The notes below the pieces were generated by a model. The model ran no database searches. It saw nothing but the letters and a program-made list of their open reading frames with translations, and was not told the DNA's origin. The translations under genes and the position numbers were made by a program. A stretch of DNA of 62,454 nt from Acidobacteriota bacterium. Lineage in GTDB: Bacteria > Acidobacteriota > Blastocatellia > RBC074. Location: the NCBI GenBank assembly GCA_016789605.1, contig JAEUQO010000146.1, positions 1 through 62,454 of the forward strand, read 5' to 3'. Shown one piece after another: positions 1-9,226 of this stretch. The number at the start of each line of letters is the position of its first letter. The first letter of the stretch is position 1.

Positions 1-1
1 A

Positions 2-1213
2 AATGGCGTTGGCACAGGCGCGCGTTTCGCCTATCCCAGCGGCGTTGCCGTAGACAATGACGGCATTATCTATGTGCTTGATTCGGGTACGAACTTGGTG
101 CGCAAGATTGATCGCACGCGTTATGTCACGACACTGGCAGGCAGCTACAACGGATTTGCGGACGGACAAGGTTCAGAAGCGGCATTCAGCTTTTCAGGCG
201 CTGCGCCGCAAGTTTGCCTGGATGCGGACGGTAATCTGATCATCGCGGATTTTTTCAATAGCCGCATTCGCAAAGTCACTCCGCAAGGTGTGGTAACGAC
301 CATCGCCGGAAACGGCAACGGTGGTTTGAATGACGGCCCGGCATTGCAGGCGACGCTCTTTTTCGCCACGGGCATCACGCGCGACCGTGACGGTAATTTC
401 ATCATTGCCGATTGGCATAACGCTGCCGTGCGCAAACTGGATATGACGCGCAACTTCCTTTCGACCATCGCTGGCAATGGTCAGGAAGACCATATTGACG
501 GCCCGGCGCTACAGGCTTCGTTTGTCCGCCCGGGCGGAGTTGTCGTTGATTCCAAAGGCGTCATTTTTGTCAGCGACTATTTCACGCATACGATTCGGCG
601 TATTGGCCCGCCGACGCGCCCGTCTCCGACGCCGACAGTGACGCCGTCGCCGTCTCCAACGGCGACACCAACGCCGACACCGACGCCAACTCCCAATCCG
701 ACGCCAACGCCGAGCCCGACGCCGACGCCATCGCCAACGCCATCGCCAACGCCCGGACCGGGAACGCCAGTGGATGTCATCGTCAATCCGAGTTTTGAAA
801 CCGGAGATTACAGCGGCTGGCGCGTGTTCACCTATTTCATCGAAGGTGGCGGCGCATACATTATTCAAGACCCGGCGCAGGTGACCAACGGGCAGTACGC
901 GCTGAAATTCCAAGCCAACGGCCGTCGTCTGGTGGATTACTGTGCACAGGAAATCACGCTACAACCTGGCAATTACACGTTGAGCGCAGACGTATTCCCC
1001 AGCATTGGCACCATCGCTACGCTCGGGGTCAATTTCAACAACGGCGCTCCGGGGGCATCGGCACAAACGCCTGCCGGACAGGCAATGCGGCTCAATGTGA
1101 ATTTCACGGTAACCGATAGCAGCCGCCCGCTGACGATTTTTGCCGTCGGCAACCAGAACCGCTATGTCCGCAGCAACTTTGTCGTGGATAACTTCACGCT
1201 GGTCAGACGATAG
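2..1213 (+). CDS. NHL-repeat beta-propeller protein with Pro/Thr linker and C-terminal jelly-roll domain (5' truncated)
   Basis: The reading frame is open from base 2, so the gene starts outside the window; 403 residues are visible. About four NHL-type repeats of roughly 50 residues fill the first 200, each with a 'GV.vD..G.iyv.D' core and a following 'IRK/VRK' strand. A linker of about 55 residues made almost only of Thr-Pro and Ser-Pro pairs follows. The last 145 residues begin with '[12 protein letters not shown]', which is typical of jelly-roll carbohydrate-binding-like modules. NHL propellers are binding scaffolds and usually not enzymes; export is inferred from the architecture because the N-terminus is missing. 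The gene ends at a TAG 28 bases before a strong hairpin. The ligand is unknown. Confidence 0.85.
   Translation, partial: NGVGTGARFAYPSGVAVDNDGIIYVLDSGTNLVRKIDRTRYVTTLAGSYNGFADGQGSEAAFSFSGAAPQVCLDADGNLIIADFFNSRIRKVTPQGVVTTIAGNGNGGLNDGPALQATLFFATGITRDRDGNFIIADWHNAAVRKLDMTRNFLSTIAGNGQEDHIDGPALQASFVRPGGVVVDSKGVIFVSDYFTHTIRRIGPPTRPSPTPTVTPSPSPTATPTPTPTPTPNPTPTPSPTPTPSPTPSPTPGPGTPVDVIVNPSFETGDYSGWRVFTYFIEGGGAYIIQDPAQVTNGQYALKFQANGRRLVDYCAQEITLQPGNYTLSADVFPSIGTIATLGVNFNNGAPGASAQTPAGQAMRLNVNFTVTDSSRPLTIFAVGNQNRYVRSNFVVDNFTLVRR
613..767 (+). repeat. Short-period tandem repeat encoding the Thr-Pro/Ser-Pro linker
   Basis: A run of about 150 bases built on a degenerate 6-base period (ACGCCG, ACGCCA, TCGCCA). 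It lies wholly inside the NHL-protein gene and encodes alternating Thr-Pro and Ser-Pro, a stiff extended spacer between the propeller and the C-terminal module. Length polymorphism between strains would be expected from slippage at such a tract. Confidence 0.8.
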
Positions 1214-1241
1214 CATTTCGTTCGACTGACCGCGGAAACAG

Positions 1242-1280
1242 AATGGGGTGAACGGGCTTGGGCTGCTCGTTCACCCCATT
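1242..1280 (+). terminator. 13-bp perfect inverted repeat between the NHL gene and the protease gene
   Basis: AATGGGGTGAACG (1242-1254) pairs exactly with CGTTCACCCCATT (1268-1280) around a 13-base loop. It lies 28 bases after the NHL stop and before the protease start. The + strand after it has scattered T runs but no clean U tract, so it may be a terminator or an mRNA-stabilising hairpin. A possible TTG start for the protease at 1258 falls inside it, which argues against that start. Confidence 0.6.
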
Positions 1281-1311
1281 CGTCACTTTTCATCTCGGCA
1301 ATTTTCTCCTT

Positions 1312-4300
1312 ATGCGCAGTACCATTCGCTCTCATCACTTCCTTTTCCTGTTCACCTTGGCCTGCCTATCGTGCTTTGCGCGGAACGCACAAGCACAAGT
1401 TTCGGTTTCAGGTTGGACGCCGCCTGCCAAATCTCGTCCTGAGCAGGCGCGCCTTTCCCTACGCGAACAAGCGCAGCGCGGCGAAGCACCGCCCAGCCAG
1501 CTCTACAGACAGATCAACCGGCAAGCTGCTGCTGGAAAACGCCTGCCAGCGCCATCGGCACGTGAATTACAGCAAGAGCGCAACAGCCTACGTTTGCGCA
1601 TTGGCGCTATCCGCCAACTGAATTCGCCGCTGAGTTCCTGGGAAGAGATGACGAGTTACAGCGTGCCCGAAGGCCAAGTGTACGTAACGCGCATCGCATC
1701 CGAAGGCGCGCTGTCACTGCGACTGTATTTCACCGACGTTTCCCTGCCTGAAGGCGCACGGCTGTTCGTGGCATCAGAACAAACACCCGAAAATTTTTCC
1801 GGGCCGTATCAACAAAACGGCCCGAATCGTGATGGCACATTCTGGACGCCACCGCTCAGAGGCGACAGCGTAGTGATCGAATACTTTGTCCCCAGCGCAG
1901 CCGACAAAACCAGATCGGTCAGCTTGCCATTTCGCGTCAAACAACTGAGCCACGGCTTCAAAGACGAACGCGCAATCATCCCCAACGTCGTGCAACAAGA
2001 AGGCGCAGCCGCCTGTAATGCCAGCGTGCCGCCCGAATGGAGCGAAGCCGCCAAATCAGTGGCAAGGTTGCGCTTTGTTGAACCTTTAGGGGAATTCCTG
2101 TGCACGGGCACGTTGCTCAACACTGCCGACAACAGCGGCAAACCGTATGTGCTGACGGCCAATCACTGTTTCAGCACGCAAGCGGCAGCGCAATCGCTGG
2201 TCGCAACCTGGCTGTATGATTTCGGCGATGATCCGGGCGTGATTGCCAGCCGCCCTTCGACGCAAGGAGCCTTTTTGCTTGCCACTGGCGCGCGCAGCGA
2301 TTTCACGCTGGTGGAATTGCGCTTTCCGGCGCCAACCGGTGTACGTTTTTCAGGCTGGTCAACCGAGCGCCCAACAACGGGCACAACCGTCAGCAGCATT
2401 CATCACCCGCAAGGCTCTTACAAACGCTTTTCGGCGGGTAGCATCGTCAATGACAGTTGTCCGTCAGACCTTCCTGGCTATCAATGCGACAATTTGCTGA
2501 AAGTGCGCTGGAACACAGGCATCACTGAGCCGGGCTCTTCGGGCGGAGTGCTGTGGACAGGAAGCGCTGCCGATCCGCGCGTAGCTGGCACGTTGCTCGG
2601 TGGATTTTCGGCTTGTGACAATCGCGCGGGAACCGATTATTTCGGGCGTTTCGATCTAACGTTTCCGGCAATCAGTTTTTACCTGACCGGACAAGGCTGT
2701 GCTTATGAACTGTCGGGCACGTCGCGTTTGGTGGAAGCCAGCGGAGGCAGCGCCCGCGTCAGTGTGTTCCTGCGCGAAAATGACGCCTGTCCCTGGACGG
2801 CGAGCAGCGACGTACCCTGGATTACCATTTCAAACAATGCCAGCGGCAGCGGCGCTGGCGAAGTGAGCTATCAAGTTCAACCCAATACGTCGTCAGCGCC
2901 GCGTTATGGCTCATTGCTGATTGGCGGACAGGTATTGTCCGTCACGCAACTTGGCGCTGGCAATGCTTGCCCAACTGCGCCATTGCTTGTCGGCCAACCG
3001 GTCAATGGCGCACTCAGCACGGCGGATTGTCGTTCCGTGTTCGACAATCAGGTTTACGCTGACCGTTATACCTTCACGGCGCAAGCCGGGCAGGAATTCG
3101 CCATCGCGTTGCGTTCGCAATCGTTCGATGGCTTTCTGACTCTGTTTGGCCCGAATGGCGAGATCGTAGCGCAAAACGACGACGCGCCGATTTATGGCGG
3201 CGCGCGCATTCCGGCGACTGGCAATTACCTGGCGTTGCCTGTAACCGGCACTTACACCGTCGAAGCCACTTCCCTGTTCACTGATGCACTGGGCGATGCC
3301 AATGCCACAGGCAATTACACCTTGGAACTGACTGCCGGGTGCGAATACGCCGCCACGCTCGATACGCCGAATTTCCCGCATCAAGGCGGCGACGGACGTT
3401 TGACCGTGCGACTGGTCAAAGGCGACGGTTCTTGCCAATGGCGCGCCAGCAGCAATCGCGCCTGGCTGACGCCACCGAACATTTCTTTTGCCGGTACGAC
3501 TCCGACGGTTGCCAATGTCAGCTTTACGGTTGGCTCGAACAGCAATGCCGGCCCACGAAGCGGCACGCTTACGGTCGCCGGATTTCCGCTCACCGTCACC
3601 CAAACCGCCGCGTGCAGCGCCAACCGTCCGGCAGTCGTTTCCGCGACGAATCTAAACGTCAGTGGTTACGGCGGCGAACAAAGCATTACCGTGACCGTTC
3701 CGCCAGAACGCTCCTGCTCCTGGATCGTTTCCAGCAGCAGTGAAAGCTGGCTCTATCCTGAATCCGGCTTTTTCGGCGTCGGGAACGGATCGGTGCGGCT
3801 ACGCTTTCTTCCCAATCCGACGATCAACACCCGAACGGCAACGCTGACCATTGCCGGACAGACTGTCACAGTACGGCAGGAACCCGCCGGAGGCGTTTGC
3901 CAACCGACCGCAATTGCCATCGGGCAAACGCTCAACGGTACGCTGAGCAACAACGATTGCGGGTCGCCCAACGCGCAAGGTTCTTTCGCCGACCATTTTT
4001 CGTTTACGGCGGTCGAACGCCAGCAAGTCGCCATTGAAGTGCGATCTTCGGATTTTGCGCCGCAACTGCACATCTTCGGCCCCAACGGAGACAGCAACGG
4101 CCCTGTCACCAATCCGCCAAGCCAAACGGCCAATGCTGTTCGTTTGCCTGCTGAAGGCTGGGCGGATTTGTACCTGCCGGGCAAATACACAATTGTGGTG
4201 ACGTCGCGCGACGGCGGACGCATAGGCAATTACAGCCTTACGCTGACCGGTTTGGGCGGCAGCGCTTGCGGCTTTTTGCTAGGGGAAAGTTTCAAACGCA

Positions 4301-5493
4301 GCGTTGCCAGCGGAGGCTCTGATTCAATCACGCTGAATGTGCAAGGCGGTTGCCAATGGACGGCGACCAGCAACGTATCGTGGCTGAGCTTTCCCGAAAC
4401 AACCGGCACCGGCGGCGGCCCGATTCGCTTTCAAGTCGCGGCCAACACTGGCGCGTCACGCCGTGGCAGCGCAGTCATCGCCAACCGATTTTTTGAAGTC
4501 ATTCAGGATGCGCCGTGCAGCTACCTGCAAATCTATCCGGAGGAATTCCGCCTGGATGCACGCGGCGGCAAGATTCATGCGAATGTGACGACCGGGCGGA
4601 ACTGTCCCTGGAATGCCACGAGCAAAAGCGATTGGGTCACGCTGAGCAATCTCTTCCGCAGTGAAGAAGGGGGCAGCGCCATTTTTGATTATGCGCAAAA
4701 TCCCGGTGCGCTACGCGTTGGCGCGATTGAGCTGGCAGGCAAAACCTACGAAGTGCGCCAAGGCAGCAATGCGTTGGCCACTGTGTCCGCCGCCGGATTC
4801 GGCCCTGTGATTGCTCCGGGCAGCATTGCCAGTGTGTTCGGTCAGGAATTGGCTTCAAGCGTCGAAAGCGCGACGAGCTTGCCGTTGCCAGAAACTCTGG
4901 GACAAGCCGACGTAGCGATTTATCACCCAACCAATGGCGGCGTGTATGGACGCGGTCAGCTTTTCTTTGCTTCGCCGGGGCAGATCAATTTCTACCTGCC
5001 AGAAACAATTCCCGTCACCACGGGTTTCGTCGGCGTTTCCAATTACAACGGCATGAAATCGTTTGGATCGGTGCGCATTGAACGCGTCGCTCCCAGTTTG
5101 TTTTCGGCGAACGCCACCGGCCAAGGCGTCGCGGCGGCTGTCGCGCTGCGCGTCAAAGCAGACGGAACGCAAAGTTACGAACCGATTGCGATTTTCGACC
5201 AGACGCAAAATCGGTTTGTCACGCGCTCTTTGGATTTAGGCCCGGAAACGGATCAGGTGTTTTTGCTGCTGTTCGGCACAGGTTTGCGCAATCGCACTTC
5301 ACTGAACGCAGTATCAGCGACGATTGGCGGCGCAGGCGCAGAAGTGCTCTTTGCCGGTGCGCAAGGCGGCTATGTCGGGTTGGATCAAATCAACGTGCGT
5401 GTGCCGCGTGTGCTGGTTGGCCGTGGTGAAGTAGACATTGTGTTGCAAGTAGAAGGAAAAACCGCCAACACCGTTCGCGTTCAAATCAAATAG
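1312..5493 (+). CDS. Secreted trypsin-like serine protease with BACON-like and PPC repeats and a Solibacter-type C-terminal domain
   Basis: 1393 residues from ATG 1312; this start gives a clean signal peptide (charged start, 'FLFLFTLACLSCF', cleavage after 'AQA'). The chymotrypsin-fold catalytic triad is visible: His285 in 'TANHC', Asp330 in 'SDFTLVE', Ser410 in 'GSSGG'. After it come alternating modules: BACON-like Ig domains ('C.W.a.S...W') and two pre-peptidase C-terminal type domains ('GQ.lNG.Ls..DC'). The last 230 residues, beginning 'SAAGFGPVIAPGSIASVFG', match the C-terminal domain I know from Solibacter and related secreted proteins (TIGR03437-like). Likely role: degradation of extracellular protein, with the repeats for adhesion or carbohydrate binding. 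The substrate is not deducible. Confidence 0.88.
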   Translation: MRSTIRSHHFLFLFTLACLSCFARNAQAQVSVSGWTPPAKSRPEQARLSLREQAQRGEAPPSQLYRQINRQAAAGKRLPAPSARELQQERNSLRLRIGAIRQLNSPLSSWEEMTSYSVPEGQVYVTRIASEGALSLRLYFTDVSLPEGARLFVASEQTPENFSGPYQQNGPNRDGTFWTPPLRGDSVVIEYFVPSAADKTRSVSLPFRVKQLSHGFKDERAIIPNVVQQEGAAACNASVPPEWSEAAKSVARLRFVEPLGEFLCTGTLLNTADNSGKPYVLTANHCFSTQAAAQSLVATWLYDFGDDPGVIASRPSTQGAFLLATGARSDFTLVELRFPAPTGVRFSGWSTERPTTGTTVSSIHHPQGSYKRFSAGSIVNDSCPSDLPGYQCDNLLKVRWNTGITEPGSSGGVLWTGSAADPRVAGTLLGGFSACDNRAGTDYFGRFDLTFPAISFYLTGQGCAYELSGTSRLVEASGGSARVSVFLRENDACPWTASSDVPWITISNNASGSGAGEVSYQVQPNTSSAPRYGSLLIGGQVLSVTQLGAGNACPTAPLLVGQPVNGALSTADCRSVFDNQVYADRYTFTAQAGQEFAIALRSQSFDGFLTLFGPNGEIVAQNDDAPIYGGARIPATGNYLALPVTGTYTVEATSLFTDALGDANATGNYTLELTAGCEYAATLDTPNFPHQGGDGRLTVRLVKGDGSCQWRASSNRAWLTPPNISFAGTTPTVANVSFTVGSNSNAGPRSGTLTVAGFPLTVTQTAACSANRPAVVSATNLNVSGYGGEQSITVTVPPERSCSWIVSSSSESWLYPESGFFGVGNGSVRLRFLPNPTINTRTATLTIAGQTVTVRQEPAGGVCQPTAIAIGQTLNGTLSNNDCGSPNAQGSFADHFSFTAVERQQVAIEVRSSDFAPQLHIFGPNGDSNGPVTNPPSQTANAVRLPAEGWADLYLPGKYTIVVTSRDGGRIGNYSLTLTGLGGSACGFLLGESFKRSVASGGSDSITLNVQGGCQWTATSNVSWLSFPETTGTGGGPIRFQVAANTGASRRGSAVIANRFFEVIQDAPCSYLQIYPEEFRLDARGGKIHANVTTGRNCPWNATSKSDWVTLSNLFRSEEGGSAIFDYAQNPGALRVGAIELAGKTYEVRQGSNALATVSAAGFGPVIAPGSIASVFGQELASSVESATSLPLPETLGQADVAIYHPTNGGVYGRGQLFFASPGQINFYLPETIPVTTGFVGVSNYNGMKSFGSVRIERVAPSLFSANATGQGVAAAVALRVKADGTQSYEPIAIFDQTQNRFVTRSLDLGPETDQVFLLLFGTGLRNRTSLNAVSATIGGAGAEVLFAGAQGGYVGLDQINVRVPRVLVGRGEVDIVLQVEGKTANTVRVQIK

Positions 5494-5557
5494 CGGCAGA
5501 TACAGCCGACTGTTCCGGCGCCTGGATTCTTCCACAATAGACCGGTAGCAAACACTC

Positions 5558-5577
5558 AGGGGGCTGGACAGCCCCCT
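5558..5577. terminator. Terminator hairpin between convergent genes
   Basis: GGGGGCT (5559-5565) pairs with AGCCCCC (5570-5576) around a GGAC tetraloop, extended by an A-T pair. TTT follows on the + strand. It lies between the protease stop (5493) and the stop of the convergent pectate-lyase-like gene (5592), so it may serve both directions. Confidence 0.7.
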
Positions 5578-5591
5578 TTCACACTCCTCAG

Positions 5592-7445
5592 CTAGCGAAC
5601 ATCCAGATCGGCGTGACAATACAGATTCAAGCCGTCGGAATCGCAGCGGATCACATCGCGTGCATTTGCCGTGAGCGTCAACGCTGGCGGTGTCCCGCCG
5701 GGAAACTTCAGCAAGCTGGGCCAAGTCACGCGCCGACCTCCGGTGGCGTCTTGTTGCACAAAGATCGTATAGCTGCCGCCGTCGCGCACATTGAGCACGT
5801 CTGTCACACGTAAATTTCCACTGAGCATCAAATGCTGCAAATTGCCCGTGTTGAAATCGAGCGGAAAAGCGCCCGTCGCACGAAAGATTACATTCCGCCG
5901 CGACTGACCGCCTAAAACCGGGCGCACGGGCACGGGCGGCCCCGTCTCTACCGTTTGCCGCAACGCATACCAATCTCGCCCATCTGAATAAAAGGTAACT
6001 GCGCCATAATTGGTCGAAATCGCCTGTGTCGGCGCGCCGTCCAACTTCCCTTCCGCCGCCGTGATCAGAATGCGGTAGCGACCAGCCGCGCCTGCACCAT
6101 CTTTGACTGTCACGCTCGCCCCGTCGCCCGCGCGCGCGGCGCTCAACAAGGTAATCGTCACTGGCCCTGTATGCCGCACGTCAATCAACCGGGTTTCATT
6201 GGTCAACATCGTGTAAGAGCCATTGACCTGTTTGCGCGTCAGCCAATCATCCAACCGGCGCAAAGGTTCAATGGTGTTCGTTTCGAAATTGAAATAATCC
6301 GTCACACCTTGATCGAAGCCTTGATACGCGCCCACCGGCCCCAAAATCGCGAGCGGCGCAGGACCATACGAACGAATTTCGCGCCCATTCCGATATTGGG
6401 TACGACTGCCGGCAAAGACCGTGGTGCTGTCGAGCAAACCGCGCATCAATGCGCCGCCATTGAAGCGGATCGGTTCGACATTGGTCGCGGTGCCAAGCGG
6501 CGCAAATTGCCCGCCGATGATGTTCGAGGTCGAAGCTTCACGATGCAGGATGCCAAAGGCGGCAAACGCTTCCACGTTAGGATTGATGAAGGTGGGAAAG
6601 GCTGCCGAATCGGTCGGATCGCCAGACGAAATGCTTTGCCCGACAATCGCCCAGGTAACATTACTGTCTTTGGTTTGCGGCCCGTCTACGCCATTGGCAT
6701 TGATCAAGGTCGGACGCCCGCTGCGCAACCGATACGCGACGCCATTGGGCGAACCGAGCGAATGCACATACGAATTGATCAGCGTCAGGTTCGGCCCAGC
6801 GCTGCTGATGTCAAACGCATCGCGATAGGTGAAATCGGTTTCCACACTAATCAATGTTGTCGAAAAGGCGTTTTCCAACTTCACCCCGTTGCCGCCCACG
6901 TTTTTGATCAAGACGTTGTTCAATTCGATACCACTGACCACCGCGCCTTTTTGATAAAAGCCATGTTGTTCGCTCAGGGCGGCGGCGTTTTCGGCGGTCG
7001 CGGTACCCAAAATCTGCATATCGCGCAAAACAATGCGCGAGCCGGAATTACCGACTTCGACAATCGGACGGTTGGCGCCGATGGCTTTGATCGTCGTGCG
7101 AGTGCGACCATCACCGGTCAGCACCAGATTGTCAGACAGCAGAAGCTGCCGCACGCGATAGGTTCCGGCGGGTATGTATAAGGGACGGCCTTCGGCTTTT
7201 GCCATATCGATGGCGCGCGCAATCGCCGCTGTGTCATCGGTGGTGCCGTCGCCGGTTGCGCCGATGTCGTCTTGCACGTTGATCACATCGTTTCTGTTTG
7301 TATCACTGGTGGCAGGCACAGCCTGTGTTTGAGTCTTGGCTGTAGGCTTCTGTTTTTTGCGCGTTTGCCCCGCCACAACGATTCCGAACAACAAAAAACA
7401 AACGAGCAAGGCCACTCCGTGTGTCCCACGTCCCATCTTCATCAT
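5592..7445 (-). CDS. Secreted right-handed beta-helix protein, pectate lyase superfamily
   Basis: 617 residues from ATG 7445. The N-terminus is a signal peptide ('GVALLVCFLLFGIVVAG'). Residues about 55-270 have the pectate-lyase-3/end-sheath signature: 'GATGDGTTDDTAAIARAID', then 'LYIPAGTYRV', then short repeated turns such as 'NNVLIKNVGGNGVKLENAF' as expected of parallel beta-helix coils. This family includes polysaccharide lyases and polygalacturonase-like hydrolases; which polymer this one acts on cannot be read from the sequence. The start overlaps the folP stop by one base (TGATG), so translation is probably coupled, although the products are functionally unrelated. An in-frame TTG one codon upstream is a less likely start. 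Confidence 0.8.
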   Translation of the reverse strand: MMKMGRGTHGVALLVCFLLFGIVVAGQTRKKQKPTAKTQTQAVPATSDTNRNDVINVQDDIGATGDGTTDDTAAIARAIDMAKAEGRPLYIPAGTYRVRQLLLSDNLVLTGDGRTRTTIKAIGANRPIVEVGNSGSRIVLRDMQILGTATAENAAALSEQHGFYQKGAVVSGIELNNVLIKNVGGNGVKLENAFSTTLISVETDFTYRDAFDISSAGPNLTLINSYVHSLGSPNGVAYRLRSGRPTLINANGVDGPQTKDSNVTWAIVGQSISSGDPTDSAAFPTFINPNVEAFAAFGILHREASTSNIIGGQFAPLGTATNVEPIRFNGGALMRGLLDSTTVFAGSRTQYRNGREIRSYGPAPLAILGPVGAYQGFDQGVTDYFNFETNTIEPLRRLDDWLTRKQVNGSYTMLTNETRLIDVRHTGPVTITLLSAARAGDGASVTVKDGAGAAGRYRILITAAEGKLDGAPTQAISTNYGAVTFYSDGRDWYALRQTVETGPPVPVRPVLGGQSRRNVIFRATGAFPLDFNTGNLQHLMLSGNLRVTDVLNVRDGGSYTIFVQQDATGGRRVTWPSLLKFPGGTPPALTLTANARDVIRCDSDGLNLYCHADLDVR

Positions 7446-8320
7446 CAATTCACCTCTTTCGTGCCGTCACTTTGCCAGATGGCTTCAGCCAGACGAACCA
7501 AAGCGACCATCTCCCCCACATCGTGCACACGCACGATGCGTGCGCCGCGTTGGATGCCGATCAGGACACTGGCGGCTGTCCCGGCGACACGTTCGCGCTG
7601 TTCATTTCGGTTGGGGGCCGTCAAAACACGATCCAATGTGCGTTTCACAAACGACTTGCGTGAAGTCCCAAGCAACACCGGCAACTGAAATTCCGCGCCT
7701 AAGCGATCCAGGCGATTGATCAAGGCCAGGTTCTGTTCCGGGGTTTTGCCAAATCCGATGCCGGGATCAACGATCAGCTTTTCGCGCAATACGCCGTGGT
7801 CGGCGGCGACATCAATTGCGGAGCGTAAAGCAGAAAACACTTCGGGCCAAATGTCCGGCACAGGCGGCAATGTTTGCATGGTTTCGGGCGTACCGCGCGA
7901 ATGCATCAACACCAATCCAGCTCCGGTTTCGGCGGCGATGTCGGCCAACGCCGGAGCAAAACGCAATCCGCTAATGTCGTTGATAATTTCCGCGCCGCAA
8001 GCAATGGCGGCCTGAGCAACGTCAGGCTTGGTCGTATCTAGCGAAATCGGTATGCGCAATCGGCCCTGCAACCGTTCCAGCACCGGCAGCACACGGCGCT
8101 TCTCTTCTTCGCTGCTCACAAACGGAGCGCCTGGCCGCGTAGACTCGCCGCCGATATCCAAAATGTCTGCGCCTTCGGCTTCGATCTCCAACGCACGCGC
8201 CACAGCCTGTTCAACCGCCGCAAACTGTCCGCCATCCGAAAACGAATCAGGCGTCACATTCAGCACGCCCATCACCAACACACGCTCTGCCAACGGTAAC
8301 CACGAACGAATCAACTTCAT
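7445..8320 (-). CDS. folP: Dihydropteroate synthase
   Basis: 291 residues, the usual bacterial length. It condenses 6-hydroxymethyl-dihydropterin diphosphate with p-aminobenzoate in cytosolic folate synthesis. Family motifs are intact: 'MGVLNVTPDSFSDGG' near residues 17-31, 'DIGGESTRPGA', 'EIINDISG', 'VDPGIGFGKT' and the C-terminal 'GTSRKSF' that binds the pterin and phosphate. I use ATG 8320 and not the longer frame because it sits in an ATGA overlap with the upstream SAM hydroxide adenosyltransferase stop and puts the first beta strand at the normal place. The stop overlaps the next gene's start by one base. It is the sulfonamide target. Confidence 0.95.
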   Translation of the reverse strand: MKLIRSWLPLAERVLVMGVLNVTPDSFSDGGQFAAVEQAVARALEIEAEGADILDIGGESTRPGAPFVSSEEEKRRVLPVLERLQGRLRIPISLDTTKPDVAQAAIACGAEIINDISGLRFAPALADIAAETGAGLVLMHSRGTPETMQTLPPVPDIWPEVFSALRSAIDVAADHGVLREKLIVDPGIGFGKTPEQNLALINRLDRLGAEFQLPVLLGTSRKSFVKRTLDRVLTAPNRNEQRERVAGTAASVLIGIQRGARIVRVHDVGEMVALVRLAEAIWQSDGTKEVN

Positions 8321-9120
8321 GACAGTTTCAGCAATGCCTCCGTGCCGCGTCTGGCTCCGGTTAACGCCGCCGCCGAAGCACACCACAATCCGATCTCCCA
8401 ATATCCCGCGCTGCCCAGATAGGCAAAAAGTTCCTGCTTACGTTCTGCTTGGGCATAGTGGGTGCCGAATTGCGTGATTTCGTGCCCGGCCAGATGCAAC
8501 GTCAGCGGCGTGTGCGAAATGCGCGGCACGGGGTCAGCCAAACGAAATTCGCGCTCGGTAAAATTCGTCACGCAATTGCCAAAGCGATCAATGTGAATGA
8601 TACGCCCGATGATGCCGCCGCGCCGTTCATCGTGATGCGGACGCGGGCAATCCAACATCACATAATCGTGAATTTCAGAACCGCAACTCTCTGGCGATTT
8701 TCCCAACGACAAATGCGCGGCGATGGGTGCAAACACATCGCGCCCGTGAAAGGTAGCGCTGACCGGCGAACGAAAATAGGCTGAATTTTCCAGCGCATAG
8801 ACACGCACATCTTTTTCGCGCGCGAAGGCATAACTGAAAATGCCGTTGTCCGGTCCGACAAACCGATAGCCGCCTGCGTCAACCACGATGCCGCGCCGCT
8901 CTGAGCCTACGCCAGGATCAACAACTGCTACGTGAATCGTTCCGGGCGGAAAATTCGAGTAACAGGCTCCGAGCGTAAAAGCTGCAGAGGCGATATCTTG
9001 TGCATTGATTTCGTGTGTGATGTCCACGATTTGAACGGCGGGACTGAGTGTGAGAATGACGCCTTTGACAGCAGGCACGAAATAATCGGCAGCGCCGAAA
9101 TCGGTAAGCAGGGTGATCAT
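8317..9120 (-). CDS. SAM hydroxide adenosyltransferase (DUF62 family)
   Basis: 267 residues from ATG 9120. The N-terminus '[20 protein letters not shown]' and the segments '[15 protein letters not shown]', '[10 protein letters not shown]' and '[19 protein letters not shown]' are those of the family that hydrolyses S-adenosylmethionine to adenosine and methionine, related to fluorinases and chlorinases. The catalytic 'TFHGRD..AP' stretch favours the hydrolase and not a halogenase, which is rare. A longer reading frame up to 9168 is rejected because its extra residues ('LQSELRNPP') are translated from an intergenic repeat. No good ribosome-binding site precedes ATG 9120. The stop overlaps the folP start (ATGA). 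Confidence 0.88.
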   Translation of the reverse strand: MITLLTDFGAADYFVPAVKGVILTLSPAVQIVDITHEINAQDIASAAFTLGACYSNFPPGTIHVAVVDPGVGSERRGIVVDAGGYRFVGPDNGIFSYAFAREKDVRVYALENSAYFRSPVSATFHGRDVFAPIAAHLSLGKSPESCGSEIHDYVMLDCPRPHHDERRGGIIGRIIHIDRFGNCVTNFTEREFRLADPVPRISHTPLTLHLAGHEITQFGTHYAQAERKQELFAYLGSAGYWEIGLWCASAAALTGARRGTEALLKLS

Positions 9121-9123
9121 GGG

Positions 9124-9226
9124 AGGATTGCGGAGTTCAGATTGCAGATCGTGGATTGCAGGTGCCACAGGCTGACAACGTCAACCAGAGGGGGCCGCAA
9201 TCCACAATCCACAATCCGCAATCGGG
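9124..9226. repeat. Intergenic repeat of degenerate 7-base units in inverted arms
   Basis: The right arm (9195-9225) is a run of CAATCCA/CAATCCG-type 7-base units. The left arm (9125-9162) carries the reverse complement, GGATTGCGG, GATTGCAGA and GGATTGCAGG. The arms can fold into an imperfect long hairpin. Translation gives the 'NPQS-I-NPQS' type of junk peptide that I recognise as a common spurious ORF product in several environmental phyla, so this is probably a dispersed non-coding repeat. Confidence 0.65.

Noticed and set aside
613..767. Tandem repeats read as a possible CRISPR array
   Set aside because: The period is 6 bases, there are no spacers, and the sequence is in frame inside a gene where it encodes a Pro/Thr linker.
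1258..1311. TTG start at 1258 for the secreted protease
   Set aside because: It lies inside the hairpin, and starting there would put 18 residues before an otherwise standard signal peptide at ATG 1312.
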